Source: an uncultured Clostridia bacterium (GTDB taxonomy: Bacteria > Bacillota > Clostridia > Christensenellales > UBA1242). From it: a stretch of DNA of 45,336 nucleotides. Made by a program: the position numbers and the translations under genes. Below, piece after piece: positions 33,017 through 41,644 of this stretch (positions within the stretch are counted from its first letter, which is position 1; each line of letters starts with the position of its first letter). The stretch is from assembly GCA_947366545.1 (NCBI GenBank), contig CANBAL010000002.1:78889-124224 (forward strand). The letters run 5' to 3'. The notes beneath the pieces were generated by a model. That model was not told the DNA's origin and did no database searches. It worked only from the letters and a program-made list of their open reading frames with translations.

Positions 33017-34376
33017 CAACATTAAATAGGTTTTTGAGTTTTCCGGTTTTCTTATCAGCATAGAAGGCTTGAATGATTCCGTCTTGTGAAATCTTAATAG
33101 AATTGCCATATTTAGCAAGAGTAGTTGCGGCGGCAAGGCGTCCACCACCTTCACTACCCGCCTCAATTTTAAGAATTGCACCGACAGCAATTATAGTGCC
33201 GTCAAAGTCGACTATCGTTGCTCCGTCCATGGCTACGAGTTCTTGACGCATTTTACGATTAAGTTCATAGAATGGTTTGCCATTGATAATCTTACGCAGG
33301 CACTGGGATTTATAGCATCTCTGCTCAGTAAGGAAGGTTTCATAATCATGAGCGTACATTGCCTCGACACTGGAAAGATTTTGCAGGTTATAAAGTTTGC
33401 TTGCATTCTCTATTTCCTGTTTCTTCTTCATCTCATAATATTTTGCATCCAAAATATCATGTGCATTTATATGCACAAGTGCATCCTCTACCATATCTTT
33501 ATTGAGAAGTACGAGTATTCCTCCGCTGTATGCAAAAGAGCAGTCAAGTGCGGTGTAATAAATTGACTTTCTTATATCTTTTAGCGAATAATTGCCTCGA
33601 TACGAAAGAAGTTGGATGACCTCATCATGAGAATAAACATTCCACATGCCTCGTCTTTTTGAAAAGAGGAGTTGTCTATTTTTGAAAATTAATATATCGC
33701 CGTTTTCTGTTAAAATGACGCCAATACGTTTATCATTGCAATAGCGAGCAATTTGCTCATATTCATGTGGTGCGATTGTTGGCATGGCTTTAATACGATC
33801 GAGTTGTACATAGCCTGACAGATATCCATCACGACCAAACTCCAAGAACGAGCGTTTGCCATCACTTAAAAGTGCAAAAAAATCTTTATTGAATATATCA
33901 GTAAAGTGAAGAGCGTTCTCTTTTTCCGCGTCCAAGTTTTCATTAATTATAAGCCCTATTGCCACCCGTTTACCTTCGTAAGTACGGCTTGCCCACTTAT
34001 CAAGTTCATTGACTATACCAAGTAAGGTGGTTGTTATATCTGCATCGCTTAAACTTAAGCAAATCGCTTTTTCAACTGCGTGCATTTGAAGAGTGGTGAT
34101 ATAGTTATCGTCTTGAAGGTTTAATTCAGCAATTACATTTATCTCATAAATAATTGATTTTAACAAATTGAGTTCCAAGGTTTTGAAAGGTTGTCCACGC
34201 TTTAAGACAAGACGATACTCCTCTTGCTTACTTGGTTTTATAAGCAGTGAATTTTGCTTGCCATAAGCCACCTCGCTATCACGCGAAGTAGACGCCTCCT
34301 CACCGCCTATATATGAACCGGTGAAGAGTGGTAAGACTAATTTTTCTACTACCCTATAAAACTCTTCCTTATTCAA
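33012..34376 (-). CDS. Divergent diadenylate-cyclase-domain (DAC-like) protein
   Basis: Canonical DAC domains make c-di-AMP from two ATP. Here the C-terminal 80 residues follow the DAC pattern: AMDGATIVDFDGTIIAVGAI (DGA motif, about 382-384), then GGGRLAAATTLAKYGNSIKI where the classic enzyme has G-T-R-H-R-A-A. The upstream part fits too: GVILTENGDILIFKNRQLL, then YYTALDCSFAYSGGILVLL. Because RHR is reduced to a single Arg, catalysis is uncertain and it may be a sensor. The first 270 residues are unrecognised. Start: TTG at 34376 (MNKEEFYRVV) after GAGGG. The frame is open to 34430, but that TTG lies upstream of the -35 box. 454 residues; next to sigK, with its own promoter. Confidence 0.7.
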   Translation of the reverse strand: MNKEEFYRVVEKLVLPLFTGSYIGGEEASTSRDSEVAYGKQNSLLIKPSKQEEYRLVLKRGQPFKTLELNLLKSIIYEINVIAELNLQDDNYITTLQMHAVEKAICLSLSDADITTTLLGIVNELDKWASRTYEGKRVAIGLIINENLDAEKENALHFTDIFNKDFFALLSDGKRSFLEFGRDGYLSGYVQLDRIKAMPTIAPHEYEQIARYCNDKRIGVILTENGDILIFKNRQLLFSKRRGMWNVYSHDEVIQLLSYRGNYSLKDIRKSIYYTALDCSFAYSGGILVLLNKDMVEDALVHINAHDILDAKYYEMKKKQEIENASKLYNLQNLSSVEAMYAHDYETFLTEQRCYKSQCLRKIINGKPFYELNRKMRQELVAMDGATIVDFDGTIIAVGAILKIEAGSEGGGRLAAATTLAKYGNSIKISQDGIIQAFYADKKTGKLKNLFNVG

Positions 34377-34397
34377 TTTCTTAACCCTCTTTTTTTC

Positions 34398-34426
34398 AGT
34401 ATATAAACTTTTTTTTGACTTGGCAA
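34398..34426 (-). promoter_or_regulatory. Promoter of the DAC-like gene
   Basis: Minus strand: -35 TTGCCA (34421-34426), 17 bases, -10 TATACT (34398-34403). It lies between the sigK stop and the DAC-like start and fixes the start codon at 34376. Confidence 0.8.
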
Positions 34427-34443
34427 GCAATTTTAATTATTTT

Positions 34444-35148
34444 TTAATATTTTTCTTCCTCATCTTTCATGGCTTTCCCGAGTTTTTTGAGCGCTGTTGT
34501 TTCAATTCGAGAAATGTAAGAACGTGAAAGCCCTAGAATCGCTGCTACCTCACGCTGTGCAAGTGGTTTTTGATTGTCAAGCCCGAATCTATATTTTATT
34601 ACCGCCCTCTCTACATCTGTAAGGCTGGTGTCCATTGCTTTATAAACCTTATCCATCATGAAATTATTTTCCACTGTGTCTATAATTTCATCATCAAGGA
34701 CAACCCCTACAACCCCTTCAAGAGTAGTCTCTTCATCCCCTTCCTTTCCCTTACATACCGCACTTAACGATACCGTATCTTTATGTTTTTTATTAGAGCG
34801 AAGTAGCATAAGTATCTCATTTTGAATACAACTTGAAGCATAGGTACTAAGTAGTGCCCCCTTATTTGGATCAAAACTATCTACCGCCTTTATAAGCCCG
34901 ATAGTACCCACTGATATTAAATCGTCCGCTTCCATTGTATTATTAAACTTTTTTACTATATGCGCAACTAGCCTTAAATTATGATTTATGAGTATATCTC
35001 TTGCACGCATATCACCTTGTTTCATTTTTTCTAGACATTCCCGCTCTTCCTCTTTTGTGAGAGGTTGCGGAAAGCCTTGTGTCGTATTTACAAAGGATGT
35101 GAAAAAATATAGTTTTGAACTAAAGGTCGCCAAACTTTCAAATATCAT
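34444..35148 (-). CDS. sigK: Sporulation sigma factor SigK (pro-sigma-K)
   Basis: Late mother-cell sigma factor of endospore formation. 234 residues. The N-terminal hydrophobic segment SLATFSSKLYFFTSFV fits a pro-sequence, followed by FPQPLTKEEERECLEKMKQG. Region 2: NHNLRLVAHIVKKFNN, DDLISVGTIGLIKAVDSFDP, and YASSCIQNEILMLLRS. Region 4: VIKYRFGLDNQKPLAQREVA, then ILGLSRSYISRIETTALKKL. The gene is continuous, with no skin-type interruption. SigE is similar, but the FPQPL start and NEILM(L)LRS match SigK better. Start: ATG at 35148 after AAGGAG. No classical sigma-A promoter is clear upstream. Confidence 0.88.
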   Translation of the reverse strand: MIFESLATFSSKLYFFTSFVNTTQGFPQPLTKEEERECLEKMKQGDMRARDILINHNLRLVAHIVKKFNNTMEADDLISVGTIGLIKAVDSFDPNKGALLSTYASSCIQNEILMLLRSNKKHKDTVSLSAVCKGKEGDEETTLEGVVGVVLDDEIIDTVENNFMMDKVYKAMDTSLTDVERAVIKYRFGLDNQKPLAQREVAAILGLSRSYISRIETTALKKLGKAMKDEEEKY

Positions 35149-35226
35149 AATAACTCCTTACCAGCAATTCTCTTGCTTAGGAATTATATATGTCGTAAAT
35201 TGTCAAATTTTGCTTGTCTACCCAAA

Positions 35227-35251
35227 TTAGGACAGGCACCACTCGGAAATT
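35227..35251. repeat. 25-bp dispersed repeat, copy 1
   Basis: TTAGGACAGGCACCACTCGG plus AAATT; the same 25 bases recur at 41645-41669 with one difference (G to A). Immediately followed by the REP-like unit. No open frame. Confidence 0.6.
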
Positions 35252-35254
35252 TAT

Positions 35255-35304
35255 AGATTTCTCCGCTGCGGTCGAAATGACATAAGGTGGAGGGTCGAAA
35301 TGAC
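35255..35304. repeat. REP-like short palindromic repeat, copy B
   Basis: AGATTTCTCCGCTGCGG then TCGAAATGAC (35255-35281), followed by a second partial unit ending GGGTCGAAATGAC (35291-35304). Same unit as 19582-19623. Fills most of the sigK-ftsY gap. Confidence 0.65.
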
Positions 35305-35316
35305 AAAGATAGCGAA

Positions 35317-35347
35317 TAAAAAAGATGTGATTTGGTCACATCTTTTT
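35317..35347. terminator. Terminator of plsX-rnc-smc-ftsY
   Basis: 12-bp stem AAAAAGATGTGA/TCACATCTTTTT, five-base loop, at the ftsY stop codon; A/T runs on both strands. Confidence 0.87.
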
Positions 35348-36243
35348 TAAAATAATCCGTTTATAAATTCCGCGGGGTCAAAGAGTTCAAGGTCATCCTT
35401 GCCTTCCCCTGTGCCTATGAATACTACTGGAAGATGGTACTCCTTCTCTATTGGCACCACTACACCGCCCTTCGCTGTTCCGTCAAGTTTTGTAAGCACG
35501 ATGCCGTCTATTTTAACAAAATCATTAAAGGCTGAGATTTGTGAAAGTGCATTCTGGCCAGTAGTGGCGTCTAACACTATAAGATTATACCTATTTGCCT
35601 CTGGGTAGTTTTTAGTGATGATTTTATCAATCTTTTTAAGTTCTTCCATAAGGTTTGTTTTAGTGTGAAGCCTTCCCGCCGTATCAACTAGCAGCACATC
35701 AGTGCCTTTTGCTTTAGCACTTGTAATGCCGTCAAACACTACTGCGGCGGCATCTGCACCTTCTGTCTGCTTTATAATCCTTGTTTTTGTACGCTCTGCC
35801 CACTGAGTGAGTTGGTCAGCAGCGGCAGCACGGAAGGTGTCACCAGCAACGAGGGAGACCTCTTTCTTTTGATTTTTAAAGTATTGGGCAAGTTTGCCTA
35901 TTGTAGTGGTTTTCCCCACACCATTAACACCTATTATTGTTATTATTGCAGGATACTCTATCTCAATTTTTGGCAGAGATGAAAACTCCTCAGTGAGTAT
36001 TCTTTTAAGAGCATTTTTAACATCTTCGCTTGTACGAATTTTCTCTTTACGAGCTTGAACGCGGAGTTCATCCACTATTTCCATACTTGTCCTTACGCCG
36101 ATATCGCAGGAAATAAGAAGGTCGGTAAGGTCATCATAAAAATCATCATCAAGCTGGCCATGGCTGAGCATGGCATCTATCCTTCTTGCAAAAGCCTCAC
36201 GCGTTTTACTGAGTGCTTGTCCTATCTTTTTAAAAAGTCCCAT
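35347..36243 (-). CDS. ftsY: Signal recognition particle receptor FtsY
   Basis: SRP GTPase that docks translating ribosomes at the membrane. The start is taken as the ATG at 36243 (MGLFKKIGQALSKT), one base after the smc stop, with AGGAGGAG inside the smc end. 298-299 residues: the acidic A domain is absent, as usual in Gram-positives. N domain, then G1 GVNGVGKTTTIGKLA, DTFRAAAADQL, G3 DTAGRLHTKTNLM, G4 LTKLDGTAKGG. Last gene of the operon. Confidence 0.96.
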   Translation of the reverse strand: MGLFKKIGQALSKTREAFARRIDAMLSHGQLDDDFYDDLTDLLISCDIGVRTSMEIVDELRVQARKEKIRTSEDVKNALKRILTEEFSSLPKIEIEYPAIITIIGVNGVGKTTTIGKLAQYFKNQKKEVSLVAGDTFRAAAADQLTQWAERTKTRIIKQTEGADAAAVVFDGITSAKAKGTDVLLVDTAGRLHTKTNLMEELKKIDKIITKNYPEANRYNLIVLDATTGQNALSQISAFNDFVKIDGIVLTKLDGTAKGGVVVPIEKEYHLPVVFIGTGEGKDDLELFDPAEFINGLF

Positions 36244-36244
36244 T

Positions 36245-39200
36245 CTACTCCTCCTGTGCGTGCTTGATTGCGTCCGCAAGTTTGACTGACACTATCTTAG
36301 ATACACCCTTTTCCTCCATGGTTACGCCGTAAAGTGCCTCTGCATATTCCATAGTTGGCTTTTTGTGAGTGATTAAGATAAACTGAGTTTCATTTGAGAG
36401 TTTCTTTAAGTACTTATCTACAATTTCAACGTTTGAGTCGTCAAGTGCAGCCTCAACCTCATCGAACAAGCAGAATGGAAGAGGTTTGATGCGAAGTATT
36501 GCGAAAATTACCGCCATCGCTGTAAGAGACTTCTCTCCACCAGACAAAAGAGTCATATTTTGAATCTTCTTTCCTGGAGGTTGTGCAAAAATTTCTACCC
36601 CGCTATCAAGAGGTTGCGTTTCGTCACTAAGAGCAAGTTTTGCTGTACCACCACCAAAAAGTTCGCGGAATGTGAGTTTGAAACTTTCATTAATTCTATC
36701 AAGTTCGTTATTAAACTTTTCTATCATGATAGAAGACAAGTCTTTGATAATCTTTGTAAGGTCATCCTCCGCTTTATGAAGGTCATCACATTGAGAAGAC
36801 AAGTCATCATAACGCTCGAGCAGTACCTTACAATCCTCAATCGCATTGACATTGACATAACCGAGTGCGGAAATACTCTTTTTGAGTTTATTGATTTCTG
36901 GCATTGCTTCATTAATATCAAATTCAGGGCGTCTAAAGTTAAGGCAATCGCTATATACAAGGTTATACTCCTCGTAAATACGCTCCTGCATCTGCTCGAG
37001 TTCGGTGTCCACCTTTTGAAGGTTCATCTCTTCCCTAAATTTCTTATCATTAAGGTGTGATATCTCCTCCATTACTCTTGCTTTTTCGCCGTCAAGTTCC
37101 TTTATCTTATCTGATAAGGTGACCTTGCCTTTCTCAACCTCATCACGCTTTGCTATCACGGATTCAAGTTCCGCCTTTTGTGCCGAGGCTGGAGCTGATG
37201 AAAGACGCTGTTTAATCATTGCCTCGGCGGAGTCAATAAATTCATTATTCTTCTCTATCTGCGAGTCAATAGCAACCAAATTGAGTTTTTGTTTCTCGCT
37301 TTCCTCTGTAAGTCTTTCAAGGTCGCTGATGATAGACTCAAGTTTAGTCTTATTTGAAGCAATCTCCACCTTGACTGACAAGATATTATCACTGATTTTA
37401 TCACGCTGAGCGCGAAGTGCCTCAAATTTCTCCCTTTTCTCCTTGACAAGTTCATCAGCATCCACCCTATTGCCACTTAATGCACTCTCTATCTTTGCAG
37501 TACGCGCAAGGTCATCCTCAATAAGTGCAAGTTTATTCTTGACAGTTTCTGCCTCCATTTCGCTAACTCTGAGATTGTCGCATACCTCATTCAAGGAAGA
37601 AGAGTATCTATTTTCCTTTTCCTTCTCTTTCGCAAGTTCTATTTCATTATCACTACGCTGTTTTAAAAGAGCATCTAGTCTTGTTTTTGTTTTAGCCGCG
37701 CTTTGCTTATTCTCTTCAACCTGTTTATTAAGGCTTTCAAGTTTTTGCTGCAAGCGAATTATCTCATCACCAAGGGTTTCAATCTCTCTTGCCCTACCCA
37801 TAAGGTTGGCAGACTCTGTCTTTTTACTACCACCAGTGAGTGAGCCTTGAGGATTTACAACATCGCCGTCAAGTGTGACTATTCTATACGCATAACCTGC
37901 GCTTTTTGCAAGATTAACAGCAGTGAAAAGTGTATCCACTATCACGGTGCTGCCAAGAAGGTTGCTGACAACATTATCTATCGATTTATCATAGGACACT
38001 AAATCACTGGCTACGCCAAACACGCCTTGTTTTCCTGTGACAAGTTTTCTATCAAGGTCACGGCGCTTCATGGATGTGATTGGAAGGAAGGTTGCCCTAC
38101 CATATTGATTTTCTTTTAGGAAGGAGATAAGTTCTTTTGCGCCGTCCTCATCAAAGGTAACGACATTTTGTACGGCCCCGCCAAGTGCAACCTCTATCGC
38201 GGTTTCATACTTTTCTGGCACCTTTATAAGAGATGCAACTACGCCAACTATATTTTTACTGAGGCGTGCATTTCTTTCACTTTCCTTTAAGAGTTTTTTA
38301 ATAGCATAAGCATAACCCTCATACTCTGTTTGAAGGTCACTTAAAAGTTTGCGTCTATTTTCATAAACCTTGATTTGTGTGATTGTGTTTGCCTTTTCTT
38401 CTTCAAGTTCGCGTAAGCCACGCTCAGCAATATAATTTGCACTACTTAACTTATCACATTCGGCCTTTAACTCATGCAGTCCCGTTGACATTGAAGTTAT
38501 CTTATTAATTACCGCTGAATACTCTTTTTCAAGTTCTTCCTTCTTTAAAGTCAAACCTCCTATATCACTTTGAAGATTTGCAAGGCTTGTGGAAAGAAGT
38601 TCTTTTTCAGTATTAAGTTTTGTTGCACTGCTTTTTACATCAGATAGAGAGCCTAGGGTCTCAATAATCTTTTGTTGGCTCTGCCCTGCCTCATCCTCAC
38701 TTTGAGTGAGTTCGCTAGCAATAGTCAGATACTCATTTGAAAGTTCATTAAAACTCTTTTCTAGGATTTCAAGCACCTCTTGGCACTTCTCTTTTTCAGA
38801 TAGCTTTTGTTTGGTTTGCTCGCCACAGATTTCAATGGTCTTTTCACAATTCGTCCTATCTAGATACAGTCTATCATTCTCTTTATGGGTGTAATTAATT
38901 CTTTCCCTTGCGACCTTAGTTTCACCCTCTTGCTTTTCAAGAGATACCGTCATATCCAAGATGTTTTGGTTGAGTGATGCTAAAATCCTATCGAAATTAG
39001 TAAGATCAAGCATGCTCTTATTATAAGCGTCATTAGCCTTATCAAGTTCTGCTTGACGAAGAGCAAGTTGCTCCCTTATCGCCCTAAGTTTTACATCTAT
39101 CTTTTCTTTGATATCATTGGCGTTTTCATACTGGTATATGTAAGCATTGACTTCGAGATCTTTTAAGCTGCCCTTATATTCAAGATATTTCTTGGCATTT

Positions 39201-39829
39201 TCGGCTTGTTTTTTTAAAGGCCCCATCTGTCTTTCAATCTCGCTGAGAATATCATTGACACGAGTAAGATTATCGCGAGTACGCTCAAGTTTTCTTTCGG
39301 CCTCGCGTTTATCATTTTTATACTTTGAAATTCCAGCAGCATCTTCAAACATTGCGCGGCGGTTTTCTGGTTTCGCATCCACAAGTTCGGTAACTTTACC
39401 TTGGCTGATTACAGAGTAGCCATTCTTGCCAAGTCCGCTATTATATAAAAGATTTACGATATCACGAAGGTGGCAGGTATTACGATTTATCAAATACTCA
39501 CTTTCCCCTGAGCGATAAAGTTTTCTTGTTATTGCAAGTTCGTCATAATCAAAATTGAAAAAACGAGTGGAATTGTCAAAAGTAAGAGTGACCTCGCAGT
39601 AACTTAAACTCCTCCTCTTTTCAGTTCCATTAAAAATGACATCTTGCATGGAATCACCACGAAGAGTTTTTGGACTTTGCTCACCAAGTACCCATCTTAT
39701 CGCATCAGATACATTACTTTTTCCACATCCATTTGGCCCGACTATCGCTGTAAAATTATTATCAAACTCAATCACCGTTCTATCAGCAAAAGATTTGAAG
39801 CCGACCATTTCTATCTTTTTAAAAATCAT
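36245..39829 (-). CDS. smc: Chromosome segregation ATPase SMC
   Basis: Condensin subunit that extrudes DNA loops and helps segregate origins. 1,194 residues. Walker A GPNGCGKSNVSDAIRWVLGE near the N-terminus, coiled coil to about 500. The hinge is about 510-680 (NIVGVVASLIKVPEKYE; GDVVNPQGSLTGGS). A second coiled coil follows. The C-terminal head has signature LLSGGEKSLTAMA (about 1095) and Walker B PFCLFDEVEAALDD. It is between rnc and ftsY, the standard arrangement. Confidence 0.98.
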   Translation of the reverse strand: MIFKKIEMVGFKSFADRTVIEFDNNFTAIVGPNGCGKSNVSDAIRWVLGEQSPKTLRGDSMQDVIFNGTEKRRSLSYCEVTLTFDNSTRFFNFDYDELAITRKLYRSGESEYLINRNTCHLRDIVNLLYNSGLGKNGYSVISQGKVTELVDAKPENRRAMFEDAAGISKYKNDKREAERKLERTRDNLTRVNDILSEIERQMGPLKKQAENAKKYLEYKGSLKDLEVNAYIYQYENANDIKEKIDVKLRAIREQLALRQAELDKANDAYNKSMLDLTNFDRILASLNQNILDMTVSLEKQEGETKVARERINYTHKENDRLYLDRTNCEKTIEICGEQTKQKLSEKEKCQEVLEILEKSFNELSNEYLTIASELTQSEDEAGQSQQKIIETLGSLSDVKSSATKLNTEKELLSTSLANLQSDIGGLTLKKEELEKEYSAVINKITSMSTGLHELKAECDKLSSANYIAERGLRELEEEKANTITQIKVYENRRKLLSDLQTEYEGYAYAIKKLLKESERNARLSKNIVGVVASLIKVPEKYETAIEVALGGAVQNVVTFDEDGAKELISFLKENQYGRATFLPITSMKRRDLDRKLVTGKQGVFGVASDLVSYDKSIDNVVSNLLGSTVIVDTLFTAVNLAKSAGYAYRIVTLDGDVVNPQGSLTGGSKKTESANLMGRAREIETLGDEIIRLQQKLESLNKQVEENKQSAAKTKTRLDALLKQRSDNEIELAKEKEKENRYSSSLNEVCDNLRVSEMEAETVKNKLALIEDDLARTAKIESALSGNRVDADELVKEKREKFEALRAQRDKISDNILSVKVEIASNKTKLESIISDLERLTEESEKQKLNLVAIDSQIEKNNEFIDSAEAMIKQRLSSAPASAQKAELESVIAKRDEVEKGKVTLSDKIKELDGEKARVMEEISHLNDKKFREEMNLQKVDTELEQMQERIYEEYNLVYSDCLNFRRPEFDINEAMPEINKLKKSISALGYVNVNAIEDCKVLLERYDDLSSQCDDLHKAEDDLTKIIKDLSSIMIEKFNNELDRINESFKLTFRELFGGGTAKLALSDETQPLDSGVEIFAQPPGKKIQNMTLLSGGEKSLTAMAVIFAILRIKPLPFCLFDEVEAALDDSNVEIVDKYLKKLSNETQFILITHKKPTMEYAEALYGVTMEEKGVSKIVSVKLADAIKHAQEE

Positions 39830-39879
39830 AAGTTCCTCTTTCTACTCAAAGTTTAACATTTTTTATTTTATTTACCAAA

Positions 39880-40506
39880 TCATTTCTCATTTTTTATCAA
39901 AAACAATTTCTTTATCGCTTTTTTGGCGGCCTCTTGCTCTGCCTCCATTTTACTTTGCCCTTTGCCCGTGCTTATTTTATCTTCATCCATGTAAAAAGCG
40001 GATGTAAAGCCATTTTTTGCAGGCTCTGTCACATACTGCATCTTACACTTGAAACTTGCCTGAACAAGCTCTTGAAGTTGGGACTTATAATTATCATTTT
40101 TGATATCTCTAAATTCGCTTAAGTTTAAGTGCTTTTCTATAAATTCTGTTACGGTGTTGAGGTCGCTATCAAGATAGATGGCAGCAATAAGTGCCTCCAC
40201 CATATCGCATTTGATTGCCTTGGACACCTCACCTTGATAACTTTTGCCAAGCCCGACATATTTTTCAAGCCCGAGTTTATCAAACACTTTACACAAGTTG
40301 CTTTCCGCAACAAAGTGCGAGCGAATGACTGTGAGTTTACCTTCGTCGTCTGGGCAGTTTTTGAAAAGGTATTCACCGACAACAAAATCAAGTATACCAT
40401 CCCCCAAAAACTCGAGCCTTTCATAATTTTCGGCGGACTTTGAACTATGTGTCATCGCCCTATGAAAAAGTTTTTCGTCTTTAAATTTATATCCAATCTT
40501 ATTCAC
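39880..40506 (-). CDS. rnc: Ribonuclease III
   Basis: Double-strand-specific endonuclease that processes rRNA and other transcripts. 208 residues, slightly short. Catalytic signature ERLEFLGDGILDFVVGEYLF and the second acidic site DMVEALIAAIYLDSD. A C-terminal dsRNA-binding domain has NYKSQLQELVQASFKC and GKGQSKMEAEQEAAKKAIKK. The 5' end overlaps plsX by eight bases. The fabD-fabG-acpP genes often found between plsX and rnc are absent. Confidence 0.96.
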   Translation of the reverse strand: MNKIGYKFKDEKLFHRAMTHSSKSAENYERLEFLGDGILDFVVGEYLFKNCPDDEGKLTVIRSHFVAESNLCKVFDKLGLEKYVGLGKSYQGEVSKAIKCDMVEALIAAIYLDSDLNTVTEFIEKHLNLSEFRDIKNDNYKSQLQELVQASFKCKMQYVTEPAKNGFTSAFYMDEDKISTGKGQSKMEAEQEAAKKAIKKLFLIKNEK

Positions 40507-41509
40507 CTTTTACCTCGACGAGTGAAGCGAGTGTTTCTTCAATTTTTTGATTTAGTTTTTTCTCGTGTAAAAGCATGGTCTGTTCAATGGAAGAAAGGAT
40601 ATTTAATCTCTTACAAGAGCCATGATTTTTAACTACCAGTTTTTTACAACCTAGTAATGGCGATCCACCATGCTTTTTCTGGACATCTACGCGATTTTTG
40701 ATATCTTTAAAGGTGGGTTTCATAAACAAATAGCCAATTTTACTTGAAAAGTGAGATTTAATGGAATGTTTGAGTATACTCATTACCGCTGCGACCGCAC
40801 CCTCAGTACCTTTTAAAAGTGCGTTTGCAGCAAAGCCGTCTGCGACCATAACATCAACATCACCACTCATAAAATCACAACCTTCACGATTGCCGATAAA
40901 ATTTATTGGTGCGTTTGCAAGAAGTGGATAGGTTTCCTTTGTAAGTTCATTACCCTTTCCTTCCTCAACGCCATTACTGAGAAGTGCCACCCTTGGGCTG
41001 TCTACACCATATCTTATGGAATAATACGCTGAGCCCATAAGTGCAAAGTGAAGTAGATTCACACTTTTACAATCGACATTTGCACCGCTGTCGATTATTA
41101 TAACATCATTTTTCTTCTTGGTTGGAAGGATTGGTGCAAGTGCTGGGCGGGAAATCCCCCTAATTCTTCCTATTTTCATAACTGCACCTGTAAGAATTGC
41201 ACCTGTACTACCCGCAGACACAAGGCCGATGATATCGTCACGCTCTTTAAGTAAATCAAATGCCCTTACAAGAGAAGAGTCCTTTTTATGCCTTATAGCA
41301 TCAGTAGGATGATCGGTGTTTAAAATAACATCTGGAGCGTGAGAAATTTCAATTCGCTCCTCTCTGCCAGCAAGCACCTCTTTTATCTTACCTTCATCAC
41401 CACAAAGAATAACCTCTAAATCCTTATGTTTTTTTATCGCAAGAAGTACCCCTTCAATTATCTCTACTGGTGCGTTATCTCCACCAAATGCATCAACTAC
41501 TATTTTCAT
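40499..41509 (-). CDS. plsX: Phosphate acyltransferase PlsX
   Basis: Converts acyl-ACP to acyl-phosphate for glycerol-3-phosphate acylation (PlsX/PlsY pathway). The start is taken as the ATG at 41509 (MKIVVDAFGGDNAPVEI) with GAGGAG upstream; the frame is open to 41605 without a ribosome site. 336 residues. Motifs: VVDAFGGDNAP, SAGSTGAILTGAVMKIGRI, LPTKKKNDVIIIDSGANVDC, NFIGNREGCDFMSGDVDVM and MKPTFKDIKNRVD. It heads the plsX-rnc-smc-ftsY operon. Confidence 0.97.
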   Translation of the reverse strand: MKIVVDAFGGDNAPVEIIEGVLLAIKKHKDLEVILCGDEGKIKEVLAGREERIEISHAPDVILNTDHPTDAIRHKKDSSLVRAFDLLKERDDIIGLVSAGSTGAILTGAVMKIGRIRGISRPALAPILPTKKKNDVIIIDSGANVDCKSVNLLHFALMGSAYYSIRYGVDSPRVALLSNGVEEGKGNELTKETYPLLANAPINFIGNREGCDFMSGDVDVMVADGFAANALLKGTEGAVAAVMSILKHSIKSHFSSKIGYLFMKPTFKDIKNRVDVQKKHGGSPLLGCKKLVVKNHGSCKRLNILSSIEQTMLLHEKKLNQKIEETLASLVEVKGE

Positions 41510-41526
41510 AAATAACTCCTCATGTT

Positions 41527-41544
41527 TAAGATATTTATATCTTA
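41527..41544. promoter_or_regulatory. Operator-like palindrome overlapping the plsX -10
   Basis: Perfect inverted repeat TAAGATA-4-TATCTTA whose one arm contains the minus-strand -10 box. In Bacilli, plsX is repressed by FapR; the sequence differs from the Bacillus FapR box, so the regulator is unknown. Confidence 0.45.
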
Positions 41545-41568
41545 GCAAATTTTTTAGAAGTTTGTAAA
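41539..41568 (-). promoter_or_regulatory. Promoter of plsX-rnc-smc-ftsY
   Basis: Minus strand: -35 TTTACA (41563-41568), 18 bases, -10 TAAGAT (41539-41544) with TGC extension. Confidence 0.5.
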
Positions 41569-41602
41569 GAAAATTGGGGATAATGTTAAATTCTTGCCAG
41601 TA

Positions 41603-41640
41603 CACAATATATTGTGGTAGTATGCATGCATAATAGTACT
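41603..41640. repeat. Cluster of short perfect palindromes
   Basis: CACAATATATTGTG (41603-41616), TATGCATGCATA (41621-41632) and AGTACT (41635-41640) lie side by side in the divergent plsX intergenic region. They could be protein-binding sites or only A+T-rich symmetry. Confidence 0.4.
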
Positions 41641-41644
41641 ATAC

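Noticed and set aside
36560..37850. Plus-strand frames of 166, 96 and 135 residues inside smc
   Set aside because: Antisense of the SMC coiled coil, whose codon pattern leaves the opposite strand open; no supporting signals.
41510..41605. 32-codon N-terminal extension of PlsX
   Set aside because: Includes the promoter region and has no ribosome site; ATG 41509 has GAGGAG and the standard start.
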